From contig JAVWHP010000007.1 of the NCBI GenBank assembly GCA_036639955.1, forward strand, positions 1-64,000: a stretch of 64,000 nucleotides of DNA, given 5' to 3'. Positions 1 to 8,804 of this stretch are shown here, piece by piece (position 1 is the first letter of the stretch; the number at the start of each line of letters is the position of its first letter). The stretch is from JAVWHP01 sp036639955. Its GTDB lineage: Bacteria; Bacillota_I; Bacilli_A; Erysipelotrichales; Erysipelotrichaceae. The notes under the pieces were generated by a model. That model searched no databases. It was not told where the DNA came from and saw nothing but the letters and a program-made list of their open reading frames with translations. Both the position numbers and the translations under genes were made by a program.

Positions 1-34
1 CTTTTACGAGATGTTCTTGTAGATAGTTTGTCAT
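1..34 (-). CDS. dnaA: 5' end of a divergent gene, probably dnaA (partial)
   Basis: On the minus strand an ATG at 34 is preceded by a good ribosome-binding site (AAAGGGG, 42-48) and opens the frame MTNYLQEHLVK, which runs off the window. Only eleven residues are visible, so the protein cannot be recognised from its sequence. The assignment rests on position: in many Bacillota dnaA is divergent from rpmH across the origin, and here rpmH and a DnaA-box cluster lie immediately to the right. It could be another gene. Confidence 0.5.
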   Translation of the reverse strand, partial: MTNYLQEHLVK

Positions 35-91
35 TTGCGTACCCCTTTGTTATGTTTATATTCTACTACAAGTAATGGTAAAAACAAAGAG

Positions 92-453
92 TTTTCCACA
101 ATGAAAATTTATGAAAATAAAATAAATAGTATAAAATTATAGTTTTCCACCATATACGTAAGTGGAAAACTATATTTATTCAGTAATGTGGAATACTCAC
201 TTGTGGAAAGATGTTGATAACTTTTTAAATAATTAATGTTGTCAACCAATAATAATATTAAATAGATACTTTCATAGAGCCTTATAATAGACTTATCCAC
301 CTTTTCCACAATTGGTGGAAAACTAACTAATTTCGATGGTTTATAAGCTGGTGGAAAGAGCAATGTAAAATTATTGATGTTAAATTTTTCCCACACTAAA
401 TTTTAAATAAACCTTACTTATCCACAGACTTTTCCACAGAAAACAGTGGAAAA
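92..453. other. oriC: Probable replication origin (oriC) DnaA-box cluster
   Basis: A consensus DnaA box TTATCCACA lies at 418-426. Close variants lie at 293-301 (TTATCCACC), 92-100, 302-310 and 430-438 (TTTTCCACA) and 143-151 (TTTTCCACC). Reverse-orientation copies lie at 161-169, 187-195, 202-210, 212-220 (reverse of TTATCAACA), 350-358 and 445-453. So many copies in about 360 bp, next to rpmH-rnpA-yidC-jag, are what a Bacillota chromosomal origin looks like. Many boxes are the TTTTCCAC type rather than TTATCCAC, which may be a lineage preference. No recognisable gene lies inside. Confidence 0.85.
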
Positions 454-460
454 ATTAAAT

Positions 461-785
461 TAATAAAAATTAAAGAAAAAATTACTTTTTTTTATATATA
501 GGTATTTTATCCCTATTATAGTGATAAAACCTTTGGTTAACTATAAGAATGTAAATAAATAAGTAATAGTATATTTAAATCAACTTATATCCATTATTCG
601 CCAGGTGATTAACTTATAATAAAGTTACAGCGAGATCTCTTATATTATAAAGATGATATATATATGAACTTATATTAATTTATATATATATAGTTTTAAG
701 CTATAATAATAAAGTGAATTTGTTTACATATATAGGCTATAATCTAATTCTATTGTGTGAAATTTAAAAATATATCGGAACTTAC
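461..785. other. AT-rich spacer between origin boxes and rpmH promoter; candidate unwinding region
   Basis: This stretch is almost entirely A and T, with runs such as TTTTTTTATATATA near 485-500 and alternating TATATA tracts near 655-695. It holds no gene I can support. Its position beside the DnaA boxes makes it a candidate DNA-unwinding element; that is inference. Confidence 0.4.
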
Positions 786-814
786 TTGACTTTTGCTTGA
801 TTTATTTGTATAAT
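786..814 (+). promoter_or_regulatory. Promoter of the rpmH-rnpA operon
   Basis: TTGACT (786-791) and TATAAT (809-814) are separated by 17 bp, a near-perfect housekeeping sigma-A promoter, 54 bp upstream of the rpmH start. Confidence 0.85.
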
Positions 815-867
815 CAACTAGCAATGCTCAATTTGTAAAAATAAAAAAAGAAGTGGAGGTGGCTCTT

Positions 868-1002
868 ATGAAGAGAACTTATCAACCGAGCAAAAGAAAA
901 CACCAAACAACCCACGGTTTCAGAGCCCGTATGCAAACGGTCGGAGGGCGAAATATTATCGCTCGTCGTCGTGCTAAAGGCAGAAAAGTGTTATCGGCAT
1001 AA
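868..1002 (+). CDS. rpmH: 50S ribosomal protein L34
   Basis: A 44-residue, very basic protein beginning MKRTYQPSKRKHQTTHGFRA and ending RAKGRKVLSA, matching the L34 family end to end. L34 is a small structural protein of the large ribosomal subunit. The ATG at 868 follows a strong ribosome-binding site (GGAGGTGG, 855-862). It is the first gene of the conserved rpmH-rnpA-yidC-jag cluster beside the origin. Its base composition is richer in G and C than its neighbours, as usual for highly expressed ribosomal genes. Confidence 0.97.
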   Translation: MKRTYQPSKRKHQTTHGFRARMQTVGGRNIIARRRAKGRKVLSA

Positions 1003-1027
1003 AAAATCACCTTTAGGTGGTTTTTTT
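1001..1027 (+). terminator. Hairpin with T-run between rpmH and rnpA
   Basis: CACC (1008-1011) and GGTG (1016-1019) form the stem around a TTTA loop, extended by A-T pairs on both sides and followed by seven T. It overlaps the rpmH stop codon. It would partly terminate after rpmH and so lower rnpA expression relative to L34. Confidence 0.7.
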
Positions 1028-1047
1028 GTACTTTAGGGAGTTTAAAT

Positions 1048-1380
1048 ATGAAAAAACAATTTAGAATTAAAAAAAATTATGAGTTTGATGACATTATGAG
1101 AAAAAAACAGTTTTATGCCTCACCAACTCTTGTACTATATGTTAGAAAGAAAAAAGAAGAGCAAAGTAGAGTTGGAATAACTGTCGGCAAAAAAGTCGGA
1201 GGAGCAGTAGAGCGTAACAAAGTAAAGCGTCAAATTAGAATGATGATTGATGAAGTATACAGTTTTGAAGAAGAATTTGATACTATTGTTCTAATTAGAC
1301 CTACTTTTAGCCAAGAAAAGTACGAAACTAACAAAAAGTTCTTGGAAAGCGCGTACAAAAAAGTTAGAATATATAAGTAA
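1048..1380 (+). CDS. rnpA: Ribonuclease P protein component
   Basis: The 110-residue basic protein is the protein subunit of RNase P, which assists the catalytic RNA in removing 5' leaders from pre-tRNAs. It has the family layout: an N-terminal MKKQFRIKKNYEFDDIM segment, the central VGKKVGGAVERNKVKR signature with conserved basic residues of the RNR motif, and the usual length. A ribosome-binding site TAGGGAG lies just upstream. It follows rpmH after a short hairpin, the standard arrangement in Bacillota. Confidence 0.95.
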   Translation: MKKQFRIKKNYEFDDIMRKKQFYASPTLVLYVRKKKEEQSRVGITVGKKVGGAVERNKVKRQIRMMIDEVYSFEEEFDTIVLIRPTFSQEKYETNKKFLESAYKKVRIYK

Positions 1381-1405
1381 GCAAACTTAGACAGGAGAAA
1401 AGCAA

Positions 1406-2317
1406 ATGAAAGAATTCTTTAAAGACAAAAAGAAGCTGGCGTTACTATCAGTATTTATGTTAGTTTCACTAGCGGCATGTTCAAATCCAAGATTAGCAGA
1501 TGGAACAATTGACCCAGAAGCTATTATAAAATTATCTACTAGTTGGGGTGATGTATTCTCTGGAGGTTGGTTCGATGGAATATTTGTCTATCCAATGGCA
1601 CAGTTGATAAACTTTATTGGTAAATTAACAGGAGATGCAGGAATGGCAATCATCCTTTCAGTATTAATTATTAATATTCTTACTGGAGCAATGACAATTA
1701 AACAACAGGTTCAACAACAAAAAATGCAGGTTATCAAACCAGAAATGGATCGTATTCAAGCAAAATTCAAAGGTAAAACAGATGATCGTTCTCGTGCACT
1801 ACAAGCGCAAGAATTAAATGCGTTATATGCTAAATATTCAATCAATCCATTAGGATCAATGCTTTCAATGATTATTCAAATGCCAGTTATGTTTGCAGTT
1901 TATTATGCAGTAATGAGAGCTGAAGCAGTTATTGGTGGAACATTCATGGGAATTAGTTTAGATACTACTCCTTGGGATGGTATGTTTGCAGGAGAATTAC
2001 CATATTTTATAATCTTTGGATTAATGGTAGTATTCCAATTTGTATCAATGAAATTCCCTCAGTTTCTTCAAAAAAGAAGAGATAAGAAAAATCATGTAAA
2101 AGAAAAGAAATATGCTAAAGCTAAAGTTGCTAAAAAATCTTCTGGTATGGAAGGCACAATGAACACTATGATGTATGTTTCATTAGTAATGATTTCAGTA
2201 TTATCAATAAAATGGCCGTTAGCAATGTCATTCTACTGGTTAGTAAATGCCGTAACAAGAGTACTACAAAGTATTATTATTGAAAAATTCTTTATGAAGG
2301 ATATGACAAAAAAATAA
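1406..2317 (+). CDS. yidC: YidC/OxaA membrane protein insertase (SpoIIIJ type), lipoprotein
   Basis: This 303-residue protein inserts proteins into the cytoplasmic membrane, alone or with SecYEG. The N-terminus is a lipoprotein signal with lipobox LAAC (Cys25), typical of Gram-positive YidC paralogues. The core contains the conserved hydrophobic segments, including the region around MPVMFAVYYAVMRAE, followed by the cytoplasmic basic loop and C-terminal hydrophobic helices. In Bacillus the equivalent SpoIIIJ is also needed for forespore development, in keeping with the sporulation genes further right. It is followed immediately by jag, its usual partner. Confidence 0.95.
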   Translation: MKEFFKDKKKLALLSVFMLVSLAACSNPRLADGTIDPEAIIKLSTSWGDVFSGGWFDGIFVYPMAQLINFIGKLTGDAGMAIILSVLIINILTGAMTIKQQVQQQKMQVIKPEMDRIQAKFKGKTDDRSRALQAQELNALYAKYSINPLGSMLSMIIQMPVMFAVYYAVMRAEAVIGGTFMGISLDTTPWDGMFAGELPYFIIFGLMVVFQFVSMKFPQFLQKRRDKKNHVKEKKYAKAKVAKKSSGMEGTMNTMMYVSLVMISVLSIKWPLAMSFYWLVNAVTRVLQSIIIEKFFMKDMTKK

Positions 2318-2336
2318 TTTATAATGAGGTGAAGAA

Positions 2337-2951
2337 ATGGAAATATTAACAGGAAAAACACTTGATGAAATATTAAAGAAAGCAGCAGCCACTAGACAAG
2401 TAGAAATAGAAGAACTTAAATATACTATTATAGAAGAAAAAAGTGGAATATTTGGGATTGGAAGTAAGGTAACTGCTAGTGTTTACTGTAATCTAGATAT
2501 TAAGAATTATATTATTAAGTATCTTACTAATTACTTTAATGGTATTAATATGGAAACTAAAGTTGAAGTATCTATCGATAACCATTTCTTTAATGTTAAT
2601 CTAGATTCCGAAGGAAACGCTATATTAATAGGTAAGAACGGACAAACGCTTCAAGCAATTAATATCGTATTAAGAACAGCTTTAGCTGCTCATTTCAAAA
2701 AAAGAATCGGTGTATTAGTAGATATAAATAATTATAAGAAAAATAAATCAAGTAAAGAAATATATTTTGCTAGAAAGATAGCTAATGAAGTGTTAAAAAC
2801 GAAAACAGATGCTTTATTAGATCCAATGCCAAATGATGAACGTAAAGCAATTCATGCAGCGCTATCTTATATAGAAGGTATAAAGACAGTTTCTGAAGGT
2901 GAAGGAAATCAACGTCGTCTTAAAATAGTATATGTAAAAAAAGAAAACTAG
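2337..2951 (+). CDS. jag: Jag/KhpB RNA-binding protein (Jag-N, KH and R3H domains)
   Basis: The 204-residue protein has a Jag_N domain at about 1-50 (GKTLDEILKKAA, then the EEKSGIFGIGSK motif), a KH domain at about 85-140 with the loop IGKNGQT, and an R3H domain at about 140-204 (NDERKAIHAALS). KhpB, with KhpA, binds RNA and influences cell division and elongation in Gram-positives. The spacing of about 20 bp from yidC and ribosome-binding site GAGGTGAAG indicate co-transcription. Confidence 0.93.
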   Translation: MEILTGKTLDEILKKAAATRQVEIEELKYTIIEEKSGIFGIGSKVTASVYCNLDIKNYIIKYLTNYFNGINMETKVEVSIDNHFFNVNLDSEGNAILIGKNGQTLQAINIVLRTALAAHFKKRIGVLVDINNYKKNKSSKEIYFARKIANEVLKTKTDALLDPMPNDERKAIHAALSYIEGIKTVSEGEGNQRRLKIVYVKKEN

Positions 2952-2967
2952 AGTTTTCTTTTTTTTG
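2936..2967 (+). terminator. Terminator of the rpmH-jag operon
   Basis: AAGAAAAC (2941-2948) pairs with GTTTTCTT (2953-2960), extended by flanking A-T pairs and followed by a T-run. The stop codon of jag forms part of the loop. Confidence 0.8.
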
Positions 2968-3083
2968 CAACCAAAAAATAATTTATTAGCTAAAGTAAGC
3001 AATAATAAATTATATATAAGAGATATTTTTTTTATTTTATATTAAGATATAATACTGTGGTTTGATAGAATGTGAGGGATTTT

Positions 3084-4208
3084 ATGAAAAATATATTTAA
3101 TGAAATTGATAAGAAACAAAGAATATTTTTAGGAAGTATTGTTTGTCTTTTAATCATGATGTTTATTGGTTTTTATGAAGAAAACCATTTAAGTATAACT
3201 GGTCTTTTTAAGGAAGAAGAAGTTATTGACCTGACCACAAGTATTGATTTAGAAACTTATAAAAAAAATATTAAAAAAATAGATAAAGCTCAAAAAGACG
3301 CTAAATATTCAATCAAAATTGATTTAATTGATGGACAAGTTAATACAATTAAAAACGCAGAAAAAAAAGGATATTACTTTTTAGTTCCAATTTATGGTGA
3401 GAATGAAAAGTTAATGGCATTGCCAATAAAAGCATATGATAAAGATAGAAACATGTTGATAGAACAAGCCAGAAAAACAGAGGCTTATTATATATCAAAT
3501 GGTGAAAAAGATATACCTCAAACAATTATGTTAAAAGGTGTATTCAGAAAAGTAGATTTTTCAAATAAAGATGAAATTTTAGAATATATTAATGGTGATA
3601 TTACTGATGAAGACATTATTGAAATGACAAATAACCAATTTAATGTAAATGATTATGGTAACGGAAGTAAGAACTCATTAATTAAAAGCATATTATGGTT
3701 AAGTGGAATTACCATATGTATTATCATATTAATATATAGGATAATAATAAAAGGAAGATCTAAGGCAGTAAAAAGAAAATTAATAAAACTTGGATATGAT
3801 AATGAAGAAATAATTAATTTAAATTATGAAGAAGGAACTAAACTTAAAGGAATTGTATTTGGTAGGGATCTTCTGATTTGTTTAAGTTTAACTAAAACCA
3901 TAATAATACCTTATAATAATATTTTAAATACTTACATGTATAAAAATAAGCTAAATGGTTTGACAATAATTAAATATATAATTGTATTAGATTCATTAGG
4001 TAATGAATATCATATAGGGAACTATGTATCTAAGAAAAGTTTTGATGATATATCAAGTAAAATGTACGAAATGAATCATTCAATTATATTTGGATATGAT
4101 GCATATACAGTAAGCTTAATTAAAAGTAATCCTAAGGAATCTGAAGAATATTTAAAGCAAGTAAGTGAAGAACAATCTGGTTTTGAAGATATTACAAAGG
4201 AAGAATAG
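3084..4208 (+). CDS. Unrecognised membrane protein with two transmembrane segments
   Basis: I do not recognise this 374-residue protein. I prefer the ATG at 3084, because GTGAGGGA just upstream (3072-3079) looks like its ribosome-binding site, over an in-frame GTG at 3072 which has none. One membrane segment lies at about residues 14-32 (FLGSIVCLLIMMFIGF) and a second at about 200-222. The roughly 165 residues between them would lie outside the cell. The C-terminal 150 residues are soluble and rich in beta-type patterns, such as GRDLLICLSLTKTIIIPYNN, resembling a small PH-like domain; that is only an impression. The gene stands alone with long AT-rich spacers on both sides. Confidence 0.75.
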   Translation: MKNIFNEIDKKQRIFLGSIVCLLIMMFIGFYEENHLSITGLFKEEEVIDLTTSIDLETYKKNIKKIDKAQKDAKYSIKIDLIDGQVNTIKNAEKKGYYFLVPIYGENEKLMALPIKAYDKDRNMLIEQARKTEAYYISNGEKDIPQTIMLKGVFRKVDFSNKDEILEYINGDITDEDIIEMTNNQFNVNDYGNGSKNSLIKSILWLSGITICIIILIYRIIIKGRSKAVKRKLIKLGYDNEEIINLNYEEGTKLKGIVFGRDLLICLSLTKTIIIPYNNILNTYMYKNKLNGLTIIKYIIVLDSLGNEYHIGNYVSKKSFDDISSKMYEMNHSIIFGYDAYTVSLIKSNPKESEEYLKQVSEEQSGFEDITKEE

Positions 4209-4625
4209 AATAATTTTATTTAACATACTATTTATAAAATAATATAACTTTAAGAATAATACTATTAAATTATTCATATATAGTTAAAGTTTATAATATA
4301 ACTTTTCTATATATACATTAAATAATAAGTATTAAAGCTATATATTAATTATAAGTTAAATACTTTTACTGCTATGATTAATTTGGAGAAAAGAGAAATT
4401 TCTAAGATTTAAGTAATGTAACTATATAATGAATTGCTAATTATATAAATTTTACAATGAAAAAGAGAAAATAATCATTGATTAGTATTAAGGAAAAATG
4501 CTACACTAGAAGAAGTAATACAAATTACCATATTATTAATGGTCACCCCCATAAATAATATTAACAAAGAAGTAATTTGAGTGTTAATAAATAATATTTT
4601 AGAAAATATTAAAAGGAGGAATAAT
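4209..4625. other. Long AT-rich intergenic stretch with no recognisable feature
   Basis: About 420 bases with many short stops in all frames. I see no gene, no convincing hairpin with a T-run and no RNA-gene-like GC-rich block. The only point of note is a short C-run (GGTCACCCCC) near 4540, upstream of the next gene. Confidence 0.5.
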
Positions 4626-5444
4626 ATGAAAAAAACTTTTAAATGGTTATTAAGTATAATATCAATAATAGCGTTGCTAGTTGCGGTTTATTTCATTTAT
4701 CAGATTAAAGTTAACGAATATATATTAAAGATACCAACATATAATATAGAAATTCTTCCAGAGGAAGCTAAAACAATATATAAGCAGGTGAAGGATTTAT
4801 ATGGTGTGGAAATAAAAGTTGTTAATGCTAATTATAAAGATGATATTGTTGATGTTAGTGCAATCGAAAAAATAGATAAGGAAGATATAAATCTATTTTA
4901 TAAAGAAACAAAAAAAGTAATAGAAACAATGCCTAGTGATATCTTCAAGCAGTTTAATCGATCATTTGTTGTGTACTATGTAAGTGAAATACAAGTTCCT
5001 GGATCTTCTGGCAATGGAATTGCAGTTGGATATACAATACAAAGTAAGCAAATAAAAACAGTAAATATGTTTATTAGTAACAACCATCAAGAAAATTCAA
5101 TCGTTAATAATACACTGCCAATGACATTAAACCACGAAATGTTTCATGTAATAACAGCAGTACACAATTTAGATAAAGCAGGAATAGAAGCACTTAATCC
5201 AGCTGGTTTTGTTTATGGAGATAACAATCAGGAATACTATAGAAAATATATGAATTACTTTGTAACACCATACTCATTATTCAGTTCAACAGAAGATGCA
5301 TGTGAGATATTTGCAAGCAAAATGGTAAAAGGATATTACGGATTAGGATCACAAGCAATTCAAAATAAATGGAAAATCATAGAAAAAGGACTAGAAAATG
5401 GATTAGAAGATAATAAATTCATCGAAGAAATCAAGAAAAACTAA
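4626..5444 (+). CDS. Membrane-anchored HExxH zinc metallopeptidase-like protein
   Basis: The 272-residue protein starts at ATG 4626 behind a strong AAAGGAGGA ribosome-binding site; a GTG at 4581 in the same frame lacks one. An N-terminal hydrophobic helix (about residues 6-25) anchors it, with the rest outside. His170-Glu171-x-x-His174 in the context LNHEMFHVITAV is a zinc-metallopeptidase motif. STEDACEIFASKM (Glu223 or Glu227) about 50 residues later could supply the third ligand in a gluzincin-like arrangement. The substrate is unknown. It is monocistronic, with its own terminator. Family placement below 'zinc peptidase' is not possible by eye. Confidence 0.75.
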   Translation: MKKTFKWLLSIISIIALLVAVYFIYQIKVNEYILKIPTYNIEILPEEAKTIYKQVKDLYGVEIKVVNANYKDDIVDVSAIEKIDKEDINLFYKETKKVIETMPSDIFKQFNRSFVVYYVSEIQVPGSSGNGIAVGYTIQSKQIKTVNMFISNNHQENSIVNNTLPMTLNHEMFHVITAVHNLDKAGIEALNPAGFVYGDNNQEYYRKYMNYFVTPYSLFSSTEDACEIFASKMVKGYYGLGSQAIQNKWKIIEKGLENGLEDNKFIEEIKKN

Positions 5445-5471
5445 GGTATTAGTAATAATATCTTTTTTTTA
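5443..5471 (+). terminator. Terminator after the metallopeptidase gene
   Basis: AAGGTATTA (5443-5451) pairs with TAATATCTT (5456-5464) across the loop GTAA, followed by a run of T. The stem begins inside the stop codon. Confidence 0.75.
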
Positions 5472-5511
5472 TTAAAAAATATGTTAAAATTAAGTAAATG
5501 AGGTGTTCAGA

Positions 5512-7650
5512 ATGGGAATGAGAAAATTTCTATTTCGTGCTGCAATTATTGGATTTTTAATATCTCTCGTATTATCAATCCTTTATTTCTTTCCGTATTC
5601 TAATATTAACTATGATGGTATAGTTAATATTAGAGCAAAAACCACATCAGAAACTGTTCAATTATGTACTGATAATAATAAATGTAATGATTTATTCTTA
5701 AAGGGCGTAGATTTAGGAGCAGGTATGCCTGGTGCTTTTCCTAATGACTTTAAAATAAGTGTAGATGATTATAAAAGATGGTTTACTCAAATTGCAGCAA
5801 TGCATGCTAATGTAATAAGAGTATATATATTGCAAGATCCTAATTTTTATCAAGCATTATATGAATTTAATGAAAATAAAGAATCTCCTCTTTATGTAAT
5901 ACATGGTTCGTGGATAAATGAAGAAAATATGTTAAGTACCCAAAATGTTTATGATCCTACAATTAAAGATGTAGCTGAAGAAGATATTAAAACTTTAGTA
6001 GACGTAATACATGGTGCTAAATATGTACCTTACTCAAAAGAACATGGACATGGTAGATACAATTATGATATATCTAAATATGTATTGGGATATATCATAG
6101 GAGTTGAATGGGATGGAAATGTTGTTAAAAGAACAAATGAAATAAATTCAAATATAACAAGTTATGAAGGAGAATACTTGAAAATGAGTAAAGGAACTCC
6201 ATTTGAAGCATTCTTAGCTAATTTAGGTAATACAGCCATAGCTTATGAAACTAATAGATATGAAGAACAAAGATTAATAGCTTTCTCAAACTGGTTACCG
6301 ACAGATCCATTTATTCAAAAATATGAACCTTCTAAACATAATGATCTAGTTCAGATAAATACAAATAATATTAAACAGAGTGATAAATTTTTAAGTGGTA
6401 TGTTTGCTAGTTATCATATATATCCTTATTATCCTAATTTTTTAAATTATGAGCCTACTTTACAAAATCATATTGATATTAATGGTAAAAAGAATAGCTA
6501 TGCAGGATATTTAAGTGCTCTAAAGAAACAATTAGATATTCCTTTAGTAGTTAGTGAGTTTGGTCTTCCTTCATCTTATGGAATAGCACATGTTGATCGT
6601 TCTCGAGGAATGAATCAAGGTCAGTTAAGTGAAAAAGAGCAAGCAGAAAGAATAGCAACATTATATCAAGATATAGTGGATACCAAATTGGCTGGAGCAA
6701 TTGTATTTGAGTGGCAAGATGAATGGTTTAAAAAATCATGGAACACTTTAGAATTTAAGAATCCTGATCAAAATGCTTATTGGCATGATGCTCTTACTAA
6801 TGAACAACATTATGGCTTATTAGCCTTTGATCCTGGTTCTACTGATACTTATTATCCTGATGGTAAATATAATGAATGGAAAAATTCTGATATCATAACT
6901 ACTAATGATGAAAACATTATATATGCTAGTAATGATGAAGCCTATGTATACTTTAGAATACATAATGATAAAATAAACTTTAAAGAAACTACTACTTACA
7001 TTCCAATAGATATAACACCAAATTCAGGTAGTAATAAAAGCAGTCAATTCAATTTAAAATTTGATCGATTTATGGATTTCATTATAGAAGTAAAACCTAA
7101 AGCAGGAAATTTCTATGTACATACATATTATGATGATACTTATTATACAGCTGAAGGAATACCGTTATTAAAACCTTTAGATGATGTATTTTATCGTCAT
7201 ATAGATAATTTTAATATTAAATACCAGTTAATGGAATGGAAGAGTAAATTTACTGTTAAAGGAACTAAAAAGGAAATACAAATACCATTAGAAGTAAAAC
7301 CAATAGGTAAACTAAAAGAAGGAACAGCTAACCCAAAGGATAAAGACTATAATTCTTTAGTAAACTATAACGTTGGTATTCATGATATAGAAATTAGAAT
7401 TCCTTATTTAATGTTAAATATTATGGATCCACCAACCAGTAAAATAGCCGGAGATTTCTATTATAAACAAGGAACTCAACTAATAGACATGGAAGAAATG
7501 AATATAGCAGCAATTGTAAAGAATGGTAAGTCTGTAGTTTCTACAAATAGTAGTAATCCATATAAATTGAAAACGTGGAAACAACCAACTTATCATGAAC
7601 GATTAAAACCATCATATTATAAAATGAAAGAAATGTTTTCTAAACAATAA
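5512..7650 (+). CDS. Membrane-anchored glycoside-hydrolase-like (TIM-barrel) protein of an exopolysaccharide operon
   Basis: The 712-residue protein has a signal-anchor at about residues 8-28 and a large extracytoplasmic part. I chose the ATG at 5512 because GAGGTG ends six bases upstream. The N-terminal half resembles GH2/GH5-type TIM barrels: LFLKGVDLGAGMPG near the start, YIIGVEWDG (Glu199, candidate acid/base) and PLVVSEFGLPSS (Glu349, candidate nucleophile). The C-terminal third looks like beta-sandwich sequence. It is the first gene of a tight operon with a HEAT-repeat protein and a processive GT2 synthase, so it may trim or process the polymer. The exact GH family and substrate are unknown. 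Confidence 0.8.
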   Translation: MGMRKFLFRAAIIGFLISLVLSILYFFPYSNINYDGIVNIRAKTTSETVQLCTDNNKCNDLFLKGVDLGAGMPGAFPNDFKISVDDYKRWFTQIAAMHANVIRVYILQDPNFYQALYEFNENKESPLYVIHGSWINEENMLSTQNVYDPTIKDVAEEDIKTLVDVIHGAKYVPYSKEHGHGRYNYDISKYVLGYIIGVEWDGNVVKRTNEINSNITSYEGEYLKMSKGTPFEAFLANLGNTAIAYETNRYEEQRLIAFSNWLPTDPFIQKYEPSKHNDLVQINTNNIKQSDKFLSGMFASYHIYPYYPNFLNYEPTLQNHIDINGKKNSYAGYLSALKKQLDIPLVVSEFGLPSSYGIAHVDRSRGMNQGQLSEKEQAERIATLYQDIVDTKLAGAIVFEWQDEWFKKSWNTLEFKNPDQNAYWHDALTNEQHYGLLAFDPGSTDTYYPDGKYNEWKNSDIITTNDENIIYASNDEAYVYFRIHNDKINFKETTTYIPIDITPNSGSNKSSQFNLKFDRFMDFIIEVKPKAGNFYVHTYYDDTYYTAEGIPLLKPLDDVFYRHIDNFNIKYQLMEWKSKFTVKGTKKEIQIPLEVKPIGKLKEGTANPKDKDYNSLVNYNVGIHDIEIRIPYLMLNIMDPPTSKIAGDFYYKQGTQLIDMEEMNIAAIVKNGKSVVSTNSSNPYKLKTWKQPTYHERLKPSYYKMKEMFSKQ

Positions 7651-7664
7651 GAAAGGAGAACTAT

Positions 7665-8804
7665 ATGAGAGAAGAACAGGTACTTACTGCAATAATATTT
7701 TGTGTCTTAACAGCTATTTATATAATGTTAAGTATTATATTATATGTTTATTACCATAGTTATATAAACAATAAAAATACTCGTTTATATAATGATAGAA
7801 AAATTAAGTTTACTAAATATTTAGAAATATTGATTATTAAAATAAGCAACAATCAAGAAATAGAAAATAGTGAAATAACTAAAATAAGAGATAAACTGTT
7901 TAATCCCATATACTTCTCTATATTTTGTGAAACAATAAATAACTACATCGATAATAATTTTTATCATGAATCAACAACAAAACTATTAGCAAACTTTGAA
8001 ATGTATTTAACAAATAAGTTTATTAATTTAAATCCTAATAATCATGTTAATTATGCTTATTTGATCTATCAGTATTCTATCTTTGATTATCATAATGAAC
8101 GCTATATAAATAAACTGTGTTCTAATATAGAAGATAATTCAATTTATGTGAGAGTAGGCACACTAAGAGCAATTGCTAAATTAAAAGAAATAGATAAACT
8201 AATATATCTTCTTCAAATAATATCTTTAAAAGAAATATATATTGGAAGTAAAGTAATAATAGATATTTTGGATGATTTAAATTATAATGAAGAAAACCTT
8301 AATAAACTATTATTAGATAATCTTAAATCATTCAATATAGCTACTAAATGTGATGTTATAGAACATTTCAATCATAATAAGTATATAGAAGCTAGTGATA
8401 TATTATTTAAACTATTAGCAAAGAATGAGTTAGAATTAAATATTACTATTATAAGATATTTCAATGCAATAAAAGATGAAAGAATAGTGCCATATTTGTT
8501 AAAATTTATGGATAGTCCTAACTGGGAAGAAAGAAGTGTAGCTGTAAAATGCTCTGAACAGTATAGAAATAAATTGATTGAAACTAAACTTGTAGAATTA
8601 ATGAAAGATCGTAATTGGTATGTAAGAAGTAATAGTGCGAATATTTATATAAATGAAAGTAATATAGTGCCTATAATGGAAGAATTGAAAATAACTAAGG
8701 ATGAGTTTCAAAAAGATATAATACTATATACATTATTTAAAAAGCATTTAATGAATTATGAGGATTATCAATTACAAATAAAAGGAAGTGATATAAATGA
8801 ATAA
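7665..8804 (+). CDS. Membrane-anchored HEAT-repeat-like protein
   Basis: The 379-residue protein has one N-terminal membrane helix at about residues 8-30, then an all-helical cytoplasmic or peripheral domain. Repeat-like units such as VRVGTLRAIAKLKEIDKL and SPNWEERSVAVKCSE and RNWYVRSNSAN have the look of HEAT/PBS-lyase-type repeats. These are protein-interaction scaffolds with no catalytic role. It starts 14 bp after the hydrolase-like gene with GAAAGGAG upstream and overlaps the following GT2 synthase gene by 8 bp, so the three are translated together. It may serve as an adaptor for the synthase. Confidence 0.8.
   Translation: MREEQVLTAIIFCVLTAIYIMLSIILYVYYHSYINNKNTRLYNDRKIKFTKYLEILIIKISNNQEIENSEITKIRDKLFNPIYFSIFCETINNYIDNNFYHESTTKLLANFEMYLTNKFINLNPNNHVNYAYLIYQYSIFDYHNERYINKLCSNIEDNSIYVRVGTLRAIAKLKEIDKLIYLLQIISLKEIYIGSKVIIDILDDLNYNEENLNKLLLDNLKSFNIATKCDVIEHFNHNKYIEASDILFKLLAKNELELNITIIRYFNAIKDERIVPYLLKFMDSPNWEERSVAVKCSEQYRNKLIETKLVELMKDRNWYVRSNSANIYINESNIVPIMEELKITKDEFQKDIILYTLFKKHLMNYEDYQLQIKGSDINE

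Noticed and set aside
109..396. 95-residue minus-strand open frame in the origin region
   Set aside because: It lies over the DnaA-box cluster, its residues are dictated by the repeated TTTTCCAC boxes, and it has no ribosome-binding site.
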